50,488 nucleotides of DNA, taken from the NCBI GenBank assembly GCA_022925895.1, contig JAKSYS010000465.1:1-50488 (forward strand). The letters are read 5' to 3'. Shown here one piece after another: positions 11,554 to 21,427 of this stretch; the first letter of the stretch is position 1, and every line of letters starts with the position of its first letter. A program made the translations under genes and the position numbers. This DNA is from Fragilaria crotonensis. Its lineage: Eukaryota > Bacillariophyta > Fragilariophyceae > Fragilariales > Fragilariaceae. The notes below the pieces were generated by a model. That model ran no database searches, had not been told where the DNA came from, and worked only from the letters and a program-made list of their open reading frames with translations.

Positions 11554-11639
11554 GTGAGGACAGAGAAACGCCCAACCGCCATGCCACACCAGCAATGGGA
11601 ACGGCCTTTGGCAGTGTCAACAGAAAGTACTGACGTCTC

Positions 11640-12870
11640 TCATTGTTAGTGTTAATCTCTTAATCCAATTCAACATCATCATCGTCGTAAATACCGCCAC
11701 GCTCATTGTGGTGTTTCGGATGCAGCAAGTCGCCGCGAACGAGAACCTCCGGTAAATTATTGCTTTCGACATTGTTCCATGATATCTGAAACAAAGCCAT
11801 ATTACTGGACCCTGTAGCTGAATAGCGCCTTCGTATAGCTGTACGTCTTTTACTTTCCATTGTTCCCAGATAGTCCTTGGGACTGCATTCCTAGGAAGTC
11901 GAAATCTAAGCGACGCTGTACTTGTAGTCCCGAATCTTTATACCAATACAATCCATAAGACTTTCCGTATCCACCAATCGTAGTCCGAAAAGCAGTTGGC
12001 TCAAAAGAATTGGTGGCGACGGGAGTCTTTGTTGTTCTTGAAGCTCCTGTGGATCCCTCTTGCACTGCAGAAGGGTTAGCCGTGTCGTCCTCAAGGCTAG
12101 GCAGTACTAGTAGTCGCAGTGTTATTGCACTCTTTGGGTATTCCGTTGCAGTGTAGCCGGCATCCACCTCTCGATAGCTTCAACCCAGAACTCAGCATTC
12201 CGCTTCCAAGCTTCTGGCTTCTTCCTGAAAAGAAATATAAAGGCTCGGCAACAGCGTTTTCTCATTGAAAGGCAAGGTGGAAGTGTATGTATCAAGTCTC
12301 ACTACCCCCTCGCTCATGATGAAAAAAGTACCAGCAACTTGCACTTCAGTACCTCTTTGTTGGAGCTTAACGGCAGCATCCACTGCGAATAACACGAGCA
12401 TGACTGTGGAGATACATGTATCATATACACGCTTCGATACAATACACTCGGAGTGAAAATGCGGGGTCGAAATTGCGCGAGCACATGTCAATGGAATTGG
12501 GGTTTGATCTGTGGAGGCACGGCGTGGTTTCGTTTTCGGGGTGGTGCTCGTGCGTCGTGTTCCCAAAGTTGTGGCTCGGTCGTAATCGTTGCTTGTTGAT
12601 TATCGTATTACGCTGTGGCACGTCGTGTTTATAAGTCATATCTGTGCTCCGTTGAGTTGATGTTAATTCATTCTGCGCAGACATTTTTTTCAATTCCGCT
12701 TCCCAGCCTTTGGGAACAATGACATTATAACGCACCAACAACGCATATTTGGTGTTGGAGAAAAGGTTGTCCGTGTCATACAATGGCGAATGTGTATGTA
12801 ATTGTTTGCTTTGGCTAGCCCCGTTCCTCCTTCTCGCACCAAAAGAACTGTTTGCTGTTATGGAGTTCTC
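11640..12870 (-). pseudogene. Family 2 gene, copy 1 (broken)
   Basis: Minus-strand gene of unknown function, read in pieces. The 5' part has YALLVRYNVIVPKGWEAELK (about 12700). Then come VDAAVKLQQRGTEVQVAGTF and LPSLYISFQEE (12380-12215), TEYPKSAITLRLLVL and an S/T-rich stretch to SFEPT (about 12140-11990), SYGLYWYKDSG (about 11950), and an acidic tail with LPEVLVRGDLLHP and YDDDDVELD ending near 11660. Frame changes separate the pieces, so it is either a pseudogene or a multi-intron gene. Copies at 42940-43930 and 48828-49800 show the same order, which argues for a real ancestral protein. A hydrophobic MLVLFAVDAAV segment hints at membrane or secretory targeting. Confidence 0.55.
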
Positions 12871-13003
12871 CTATGGAACACTGTCTCCATCGTCGTCGAT
12901 CGTTATTACTCATTACAAGCCCACATCAGTTCAGTTGGCAGTTCAGCCACGTGCACGTATACCCACAGACTGCATACGTAATAAACGAGTATACTCGTAC
13001 TCG

Positions 13004-13012
13004 TATGATACA
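13004..13012. repeat. Target-site duplication, left copy (tatgataca)
   Basis: The nonamer tatgataca immediately precedes the retroelement tail and recurs at 14399-14407 immediately after it. The paralogous spacer upstream of copy D (near 33640) is continuous across this point and lacks the insert. Confidence 0.65.
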
Positions 13013-14398
13013 TGCGGACCCGTACTCTCCCTGTGGAAATTGCGTACAAAGGACAAGTCATCTCCTCCCATTATGTAAGAAATCTTCGTACGGAAATCTC
13101 CCTTGATCGACATCGCACATTTTTGAAGCGCAAGTATAAATGGTCGGACCGCAGTTGGGAGGACATTGCATGGGATTCCTTTCATCTCTGTGGGGACCGC
13201 ACTTCACCGACGAATACGGCGTTTCGCTCAAAACTTGTGCACAATTGGCTTCACTTGGGTACCCGACGAGCTAAGCAAAGCAAAACTCCTTCCGATCATG
13301 TATCTACATGCCCCATCTGTGACGATGCTGAAGACTTCCAACACTTTCTTACGTGTCCCTCCCCACGTGCTCTTCGTATCCGTTATGACGCTACGTCCGT
13401 GCTTCGCAAACAACTGGGCAAGACTCCAGGCACAACGGCCCTATACCGTGCTATCCAAGCATGGACAGCTGCGCCGGATGAACCTGTTCAAATTAGTCCT
13501 GGGGCCCGAACCTATGCGACCTCGGTAGACGATGCGATCACCAGTCAAACAAGTTGGATGGACGCATCTGTTCCGCGGATTTGTTAGTACCGCGTGGGGC
13601 TGTCTATTCGCACTCTGACACAACTCCGCTGGAAGTTAGGTACACCGTGTGGCCATTCCTCGTCTGGCTAAGGTCATCGGCGCACTGCAGGACTACTCTT
13701 TTGCCCTATGGATTGGACGGAATACAATTCTTCATGAACAGAGTCAGCACAGCATGGCCATTGTCCATGCTCAGTTGAATCATGATATCACTCAGATGTA
13801 ATCTCAGCCCGAGTCTCAGATCACCTTCGGAGTTACTTTAGTCGCCCGTTGGAATCTCGCTTGCTCAATCCCCTTGCCAACGCCTACGCGCTGGTTACGC
13901 CTTGTTCGGTTAGCGACATCCCATGCATCTTCCACGGGCTCGAGTCAACAGCTGATATCTTTATACTTTCCGTTTGTGGAGGCTGACAGTGCACATCCTG
14001 CTCCACCGTCTCCTCTTCCTACCAAGGGATCGGAAGGGTCAGACAAGGCCTGCTCCTCAACTACATCTCCGGTCCGACAACAATCCACGATACTGTCCTA
14101 CTTCATCAGTGCTACTGGCCACAACTCGTCAAGTACTATCTGTGCGTCTCCGCTACTCCCAACATCTCCAGTATGTACTGTACCGCCTTCACGGCTTCCT
14201 ACCGATGGCTCCCGCCAATCTGCTTCCGACATGACTGCTTCAATCCAAGTATGAGTAGCCATCTTTTGAAAAACCGGTCTCCGGTTTCACAATGTTCCCT
14301 CAGTCCCTAACCAATTCGCCCGCCAAAACTGGCCAGCACCATGAAATGCCGCCGCCTAGAGATAGACGTCTGATAAACATGGCTAGAAGAGATTAGTA
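13013..14398 (+). mobile_element. 5'-truncated non-LTR retrotransposon (C-terminal RT-protein remnant)
   Basis: The plus strand encodes the C-terminal part of a retroelement polyprotein of a type I recall as common in diatoms: RKYKWSDRSWEDIAWDS, then SKLVHNWLHLGTRR, a CPICDDAEDFQHFLTCP zinc-knuckle-like motif, and (after a frameshift near 13545) QVGWTHLFRGFVSTAWG and ALQDYSFALWIGRNTILHEQ. A TAA near 13800 precedes RWLRLVRLATSHAS and an S/P-rich end. The reverse transcriptase core and endonuclease are missing, consistent with 5' truncation during target-primed insertion. Nine-base direct repeats flank the insert; no poly-A tail is seen. The coding sequence is dead. Confidence 0.7.
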
Positions 14399-14703
14399 TA
14401 TGATACACGGTAGACCTAGTACGAGTATATACTTCTACTGTTGTAGCCTCGTGCATGTTGCGTACGAGTACCAATTACCAATACACATTTGTTTAATACT
14501 GACTACTGTGGTACTGGTTACTATAACACAATTCGCAAGAGGTGTCAACGCGGCGTCAGGATACGATTCGGATTTCTCCAGACGTATCTAATCTCGCACT
14601 TATAATACTTTTGTGTTCTTGTTTTATATCCTCTGTTGCATCCTTTGTTCCTTTTACTATCGTAAGTATATCGTTCCATCCAGATTTATTCACATTCAAT
14701 TGC

Positions 14704-14864
14704 GATGATAAGAAAAATTCGGGTCTCTTCTGGTCTTGTGAATCTGTGAAGAAGTCAAACTGAAAATCTGCCGCCATTAGGCACGTTTTGCAGACCAGCA
14801 TTGCAGCTCAAAGCACAGCACATTTGTAAGAATTAGAGAAGCTGCCTACCGGTAGTACTCCGCT
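14704..14864 (+). promoter_or_regulatory. Conserved 5' flank of copy C
   Basis: About 160 bp immediately upstream of the ATG is nearly the same as the sequence before copies D and E, including tggtcttgtgaatctgtgaa, tgccgccattaggcac and gcagaccagcattgcagctc. It ends ctaccggtagtactcc four bases before the ATG region. Conservation of non-coding sequence right up to the start supports a promoter/5' UTR role and fixes the start codon. No TATA box is obvious. Confidence 0.6.
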
Positions 14865-17800
14865 ATGAATCTTGATAAAGAATTGATTGAAAATGCTGAA
14901 GAGGGGAATCTCGACAAGGTTCGTGACCTTTTGCGAAGAGGGGCAAACGTGAATGCCAAAAATGGATGGGGCCGTACAGCTCTCATCTGTGCAAGCTACG
15001 ATGGCCATTTGGAAGTGGTTCGTGCTTTATTAATGCACAACGGAGTGGATGTGAATATCCAGAATAATGGAGGCAACACAGCTCTCATCTATGCAAGCGA
15101 AAAGGGTCATTTGGAAGTGGTTCGTATGTTATTGAATCACAAAGGAGTGGATGTCAATATCAAGAATAATGATGGTGAAACAGCTCTCATAGGCACAAGC
15201 AGACAAGGCCATTCGGAAGTGGTTCGTGCTTTATTAATGCACAACGGAGTGGATGTGAATATCCAGAATGAGTATGGCAGTACAGCTCTCATCATGGCAA
15301 GCTGGAATGGTCATTTTGAAGTGGCTCGTGCATTATTGAATCACGATGGAGTGGATGTGAATATCAAGGATTTTAATGGCAAAACAGCTCTTGACGTTGC
15401 TCGCAAGAAGAACAATGATGATGTCGCAGGTCTCTTGGAGGAACACAAAGAGCGAAACCCGCACAAGAAACCTGAAGCTGAAACCCCACCACCGGAAGAG
15501 AAGCGCCCTTCCAGCACTGATGTGGCGTTGGAGAAGGACCATGAGCTGCTTCTTCATGTGATGAATACAAGCTCCGCTGATCCTGTGGAACTGTCCTTGG
15601 GAGTACATCGAACAATGCGTCAAGAAGGACCACAAACTTGGATCGGGTGCCTATGGTGATGTTTTCTTGGCGGAAGATAGTCGTCTGCCAAAGAAATTCG
15701 CAGTGAAGATGATTCGTACTAATACTAAATGCAATGAGGCCGACATCAAGGAAATGCGCAGAAGCTTTCAGAGAGAACTTTCGGTAAGTTCTGTATGGAA
15801 TGTCATCTTAACGCACAGGCAGTAGTCATCCCTTTTCAAAAACGGTGATTTCTAACTGCGCATTTTGTACACCTTTTCAGACCCTTAAGAGATTCCGGCA
15901 TCCCAACATTATTGTCTTGTATGGCTACAGTTTAACTGCCAATAGTACACAGCAGTGCTTGGTGTACGAATACGCTGCCAATGGCTCACTGGCGGGCTTC
16001 TTCACTGATAATGGTAACAGAGCCTGCCTGTCGGCAGATACTCGATTGTCCATCATGTACCAATTGGTGACAGCGGTTCACTTCTTACACGCTGGTGGAT
16101 GCAAGGTGGAAGGCAAAGGTTGGAAAGTGTTTCATCGCGACATCAAGAGTGCCAATGTTTGCCTGGTGGACGATTTCACCCCCCGCCTGATTGATTGTGG
16201 ACTCGCCAAATTTGTACCAGACGACAAGTCCAGCGCGACTCCCGGGGTCGTCCACAGTCGCTTTGCAGAGCACAGCTGGCGGGTTTGCATTTGGAACTCC
16301 TGGGTACATGTGCCCATTCTATGTCAAGAAGAAGGGTGCAGGGAATCCATGTCCCTATATCGCAGCCTATGATGTGTATTCCATTGGTGTCGTCTTGGTG
16401 GAGCTAATTTTGGGATGCTTGAATGCAACGCCATCGACGCGATTGCGCACTCCATCCCTTGACGTCTTTGAGATGTACGTCCAAGAAGGGCGTACTTATT
16501 GTCGGATAGTCGATGGATGGGAGAAGCTCAAGCGCGATGCAGATCCCACCATAACGTGGAATCCAGACGCTCTTGAAATTGCATGTAGGGCTGCTATTCA
16601 GTGCATGGATCCTTTTCCTGAATGACGGTTGAGCACAAAGGACCTCCTCGATACGCTGAGCGATGCAATCCTTTTGAATAATAATGCAGGCATTCAGCAT
16701 CCCGAAGCGATGCGTGCTGTAAAGAGCGGTCCGCGCTGTGATATTTGCAACGACTATCGTACGGATATGAAGTGCTCCGAAGGCCACGCGCTGTGTACAA
16801 TTTGCATCAAAGGCAAGCTCGGTGATTACAGTGGGTGCCAACTTTTGTGCCTGATCAAGGAGTGCTCAAGCAAAGTACAAGACACTGATCTTTATGGACG
16901 CATTCCAATTGAGATGTACAATCGGTACGTCAAGAAACGAGCTATGAGTCAGATATGAGACAAATGTAACCTCCGATTAAATTTGCAATTCGCTGGTTCC
17001 CAATCCCAATTTGTCGTCGATGTGCATGGCATCAAAGAGGGCATGTAGAAGGCGGTGGAAGGGATGGACGACGTCAAAAGGACGGCGATGAAAGAAATGT
17101 CGCAGAGACAGCTGCAGATGCTACTGGGGTTGGCAGAAGGAGTGGACCGGTCACTGGCAGCATTAGCGCTACTGGCAGCGGATCAGTTCAAGGTGTCACG
17201 AATAAGCGCAGAGATTTGATCAGTCTGAATACCAACGCTGGCATTCAGCATCCAGCGGCGATGAGTGCAGTTGACAGCGGCCCCTCCTGTCTTGTTTGCA
17301 AGGAATCTCGTATGGAGAAGTGCAGCGAAGGGCATGCGGTGTGCACAGCTTGTATCGTGGACAAGCTCGGTGATGACAAAGGATGCCAACTTTTGTGCTT
17401 GTTCAAGGAGTGCTAAAGCAAAATTAAAGCCGAAGTTCTTTATCAACGCATTCTTCATGAGACATACGATGGGTACGGTTAAAACGAGGCGACCAGACTT
17501 GTTTGGCCGAATGTCTTGTTTGCAAGGAATATCGTACAGATATCAAGTGCAGCGAAGGTCATGCGCTGTACACAGCTTGTATCGTGGACAAGCTTGGCGA
17601 TGACAAAGGATGCCAACTTTTGTGCCTATCTTTATCAACGCATTCGTCGTGAGACGTACGATCACGACCAAACGAAGTTGGACGAATGTCTCCGCCTACT
17701 GTATCTGGTCAGATCTGATTTAGATGTGGTTCGTGTTGGTGTTGAACACACAAACGAGTTGCTGCAGAAGCAGCAGCAGATGCTACAGAGATTGGACATG

Positions 17801-18406
17801 GAAATGAACCGATCATTGACAGCATTAGCGTTCCTGTCATCGAATCAGTTCAAGGAGTGCCCGAATCTGGTTTGGTTGAATCCCATCTCGGTTGAGAAGA
17901 AGGACCGTTACACTCCCAAGAAGTGGATCAGGGACAAAGTGCTGCAAAAATACAGCGTCGTCTTCATCTGCGCACACTCGGGTGAGCCAGGGCACGAAGC
18001 CTTTGAGATCGCGGTGCCTCGAAGATGGATTGCGAAAGTTGCACCTTGGCTGAAATTGTGCCTCCAGGCAATCAAAGCCATCGCCAACTCTCAAGCTCTT
18101 CCGTTCCCAATCCCAAACCTTCCGTTTCTTATACAAAACGAAGTGCTGAAGACTTTTCTCGATTCTGCGGTTGAAAAGGCATCGACCGCAGTCTTGGCAC
18201 ACTGTGAGGCTCTCCTTGAGAATGGCACCATGTCAACAATCGAAGCTTCTGGTCAAATGCAGACACTGGCAGGAGAGTCATTGAAATTCATCGCAGAAAA
18301 GGCCAGAGCGAATACAAACTGGAAAGCAAGCATGGTTCCTGTCTGTCGTCACAACGGTACACCCATTTGGGTGAAGAGTACTTATGAGGCTCATTATGAA
18401 GTGTGA
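14865..18406 (+). pseudogene. Ankyrin-kinase-RING copy C, decayed and mosaic
   Basis: The start ATG follows the conserved flank. Six ankyrin repeats (to about 15440) and a short linker lead to the kinase, with LGSGAYGDVF, an intron, HRDIKSAN, DCGLAKF and GTPGYMCP. Breaks: an extra G at 15599-15601, an extra base in cccgggg near 16243, TGA at 16623-16625, TGA at 16956-16958 (TGG in D) and TAG at 17046-17048. The RING-like finger occurs three times (16735-16860, 17280-17415, 17515-17635). The first is followed by the coiled coil up to LAADQFK, which then jumps back to a second RING start. The final part (about 17640-18406) is open through the CTD with FICAHSGEPGHEAFEIAV and ends YEAHYEV. Unequal recombination within the family is the simplest explanation. 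Confidence 0.8.
15784..15880 (+). other. Phase-0 intron of copy C, 97 nt
   Basis: gtaagt ... ccttttcag between ELS and TLKRFRHPN. It contains an in-frame stop and is not a multiple of three, so it must be removed for the kinase to be made. This confirms the intron position for the whole family. Confidence 0.85.
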
Positions 18407-18592
18407 ACACGTGATGCGCATTTGATGTGTCAAGGATGCAAGTAGGTCAAATACTTTTTCCTTGCACAGCACATCAGAGTTGTGTCCCAGCGCCCGGCCT
18501 TGAGCCCTTACTATTTGTGAAGCGTGGAACAGTGTGTCTGCATGTTATTCATATTAAAAGTCTTTTTAAATATTAAGTAGCAACAGTTTTAG

Positions 18593-18760
18593 GAAACGAA
18601 ACGTTCTGTCGTATATTACGATGAAAACAATGCTGGTGGCGACGATAACAACAGCGCTTATGACCGTGGCGCTTCTTCTGGCTTTGACAATCTCGACAAT
18701 GGAGCATTCGTGAAAAAAGACGAGGACGACGCCAATGAAGATTATTGGGACAAGCGCTGA
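18593..18760 (+). other. Acidic coding-like fragment
   Basis: A 55-codon stretch following a TAG reads as an Asp/Asn-rich, low-complexity C-terminus (YYDENNAGGDDNNSAYD ... EDDANEDYWDKR) ending in TGA. Codons look protein-like but there is no start codon, so it may be the last exon or a fragment of an unknown gene. Confidence 0.25.
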
Positions 18761-18849
18761 AGGATTCTCTATCTTTTGCTGTCAGCAAATGTAGTATTGG
18801 CCATGGGGCCTGGAAGGCTGTTGGATCCTGGTCGCAGATGTCTCCTCAC

Positions 18850-19600
18850 TCATCATGGAATGACGAATGCCATGTTGGGGAATGCAAGCTGAAGGCGACA
18901 TGAGTTATCACCAACGAATTGGACGCAAAAGACCGCAGTGAACGGGGAACCATTCAATTGTGATCCGTTTGAACCCTGGCAATGATTGGCTACTTCACTC
19001 TCTACATCGGTTCTTGGCGAGCACTCGCAACGGTTCTTGTTTTTCTTTCGCAAGTACAATGTAGCGACAGTGGTTGTGTAGCTCTCCGCCATTCCTAGCG
19101 CACGTGATGGCCATTCATAAGACCCAACCATTTTTTCGCCGCTTTTCATCTCGCTGAGTTCCAGCTTTCAGTACCTCCAGTCACACGACCGGTAGAATTC
19201 TTTTGTCAATCTGCGGTTGTAGCATTCCGCTTCCAAGACTCTGGGAACGATATCACAAGCAGGTGTAAAGATGTAACGTCGACCCGACCATGGCATGGAA
19301 TGATCTCTCATGCCCAGAGTCCACAGATTGGCGTCGGGTGTTGTGGGAGAAAGATCCTTGGCAACTTGTCCTTATCCACTGCTGTGGCCCAGAATCTTGT
19401 GCTGACAACCCTTGCGCGCTGTATTCGGCGACTCTACCGCCGCAGTTGCGACGCGCGACGAACCTTGAAAGAACATTTGATTATTATCGCTGCATGCCTT
19501 TTCGACCGCTTGTACTCCTTTGTACGACAAGGGCATGGCATAAACAATGACCATCCAAATGTTTAGCGATGAAGCTTGTGGCAAGGATCTCATTGCTGGG
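18850..19600 (-). pseudogene. Possible family 2-related remnant
   Basis: Two minus-strand open frames (18853-19149 and 19372-19593) are separated by frame changes. The DNA near 19228-19262 (attccgcttccaagactctgggaacga) resembles the family 2 segment at 12695-12720 that encodes VPKGWEAE. The 98-aa part has five cysteines (NKNRCECSPRTD and others) and is not matched elsewhere in the window. Unknown function; the relationship is weak. Confidence 0.3.
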
Positions 19601-19985
19601 TTCTGATAAACTCAATCTGTCTTGCAATAATGTATCTTTGGACGATTCGAATCTTGGATCATGACGGAGCCATATTTGTCGATTGGCATTCTCTTTGGCG
19701 TCCTTTTATCCGCGTTTGTTTGAGGTTTGAGCAACCCAATGGCTACTAGCATGCCACGAGGACTTCGACCAATTACAGTATAGTCTCGCTAGACGGTGCC
19801 CTTGTCAGAAAAGGAGATGTCTCCTCCCATCTGCATGAGGTTGCTCCGACTGGGGTGTGATTTCATTCGCGAAGTGAACTTCGAGTACTATTCGCCGTAT
19901 CGGTCTCCTTCGTAATCGCGATTTAGAGCTAGCGCGTTTGCACCGATGCTCTACTCGCTTTCTGGTGTCGGGGTCTTGCCCTAAT

Positions 19986-20918
19986 TTATCCTTCTCCCAA
20001 GCCCTTTCCTCTCCTCTGTCTCTTGGCACGGCCACGTTCCTCTCCGGTTCTTTCCAAATGTGCAATCGTGAAGAAGTTTGGGTGTTCGATCATTCCTGAG
20101 GCGACGCCCTGCGTCAGCTGCTGGACTTGGGTCCGGATATATCGCAAGAATGCTTGACTCTTCCACCTTCCTATCAGTTGAATTGTCTCGGCTGGTACAC
20201 CTGCAATAAACATTGCCGTCGCGGCCCCCGACCTCAGGGAGTGCGTCCCAATGCTGCTTACCGCGAAGCCGAGTCGCTCCTCCCCGTACAACAGTGCCCC
20301 GGCCCTCAAGTGGTTGAGAATCTGATTCGACGAAATCAATGCTGGTTTCCCTCCTGCGACCACAAGGTTTATTGGGCGGTCCCTGACCGATTCCCACTCG
20401 ATGTGGTCGTTCACTTCATACCCGCCTACTCTCGTAACCAAATCTGCCAACGTGCGCACAGGGCACAGTGTGGATTGTCTGTCGCCCTCAGTCCTGTGCT
20501 GGGTTACCGTCACGCCCCGGTCTCCATTCTTCTGATTTCGATAAGTCACCGAAACTGTGTCCGCGTTCCTCAACTCCAAAGCGTCAGTTAAGTCCACGCT
20601 ACGTCCATCCTTCCTGAAGTCTAAGTCCCCAACTCTCAGAATCCGCGTCCGACGTTCCCCATTCACTTCAGAGTACTCGCAGGACCGCATCGCGAAGAAG
20701 AATGCGCCTACCACAAGCTGCCCCACAGCTCGTCTAACCTCCGTTGCGACTGCCCTTGCTACCACTGAGACGACCGCCGCCGGTATCGCGTGTGGTCTCC
20801 TGGGCTCGGGGTCCTCGAGTGCGTAGCCCCTCAACTGGGCGGCCAAAACGGCGTCGATTCGTCCTCGAGAGTCGTGCATCGGACTGACAAATTTGTTAGC
20901 CCGGTAGGCCTGTGCCAC
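19986..20918 (-). CDS. Tyrosine recombinase of the DIRS-like element
   Basis: Would integrate the circular cDNA of the element. The catalytic set is visible: Arg in FFFAMRSCEYSEV, then HSLRSGAAT (H-x-x-R), LIGRW and the nucleophile Tyr in FLRYIR near the end. A basic tail (GRAKRQRRGKG) closes the protein. The reading frame opens upstream of 20918 (TVRAALDNVAQAYRANK, about 20955) without an ATG, so the annotated start is only the first usable codon. All catalytic positions are intact. Confidence 0.8.
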   Translation of the reverse strand: MAQAYRANKFVSPMHDSRGRIDAVLAAQLRGYALEDPEPRRPHAIPAAVVSVVARAVATEVRRAVGQLVVGAFFFAMRSCEYSEVNGERRTRILRVGDLDFRKDGRSVDLTDALELRNADTVSVTYRNQKNGDRGVTVTQHRTEGDRQSTLCPVRTLADLVTRVGGYEVNDHIEWESVRDRPINLVVAGGKPALISSNQILNHLRAGALLYGEERLGFAVSSIGTHSLRSGAATAMFIAGVPAETIQLIGRWKSQAFLRYIRTQVQQLTQGVASGMIEHPNFFTIAHLERTGEERGRAKRQRRGKGLGEG

Positions 20919-21427
20919 GTTATCGAGGGCGGCACGAACTGTGCTCGCCTGCCTTCTAGGGCGACATCCAACAGAGAAACCGGGATCCCCATCCCATCCT
21001 TCGCGAATTGCTGCTGCGAAGCAAGTGAAGAGGTCGAGTCGGTCTTCGGGCTCGAGCCCTCTAAGAAACGGGTCATGTTTGCCGTGCCCGACGGCTGAGA
21101 GGAAGCTCTCATACTTCTCCCAGCTGCGGTTGCGCTGGGAACGGGTGTGGTTGGTAACTGCTGCGTTTTGGGCTGCCGTCGCAGCAGCCCTCCAACGCTC
21201 GTAATCACATCCTCGGGTAGGGGTACGATCCGGAAGGACCGCGGCACCTGTTCAGCAAATTTTTCGAACACGAGTGAGCTAACTTCCTCATCATTCAACG
21301 CAAAGTCCCTCGATAGCACATCTGCCACGGAGTTTTCCTTTCCAGGGAACCACTGAGAATAATGCACCAGTCCGTGGTCCGATAAGTATGCAGCGAGTTC
21401 GCGGGCCACCCCAACAGTATCGGGCAC
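20831..21427 (-). CDS. RNase H C-terminus and linker of the DIRS-like element
   Basis: Continues RNase H after the frame change: DTVGVARELAAYL then HYSQWFPGKENSVADVLSRD, the usual RNase H end motif with N-x-x-AD-x-LSR. A Ser/Thr-rich linker follows. There is no ATG at its start, so it must be reached by frameshift, splicing or from an unbroken master copy. Near 20945 the sense switches to the recombinase frame (TVRAALDNVAQAYRANK). Confidence 0.65.
   Translation of the reverse strand: MPDTVGVARELAAYLSDHGLVHYSQWFPGKENSVADVLSRDFALNDEEVSSLVFEKFAEQVPRSFRIVPLPEDVITSVGGLLRRQPKTQQLPTTPVPSATAAGRSMRASSQPSGTANMTRFLEGSSPKTDSTSSLASQQQFAKDGMGIPVSLLDVALEGRRAQFVPPSITWHRPTGLTNLSVRCTTLEDESTPFWPPS

Noticed and set aside
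2295-17048. Alternative genetic code reading TAG/TGA as sense
   Set aside because: The in-frame stops replace codons conserved in paralogs (AAG, TGG) and other genes here end normally in TAG and TGA.
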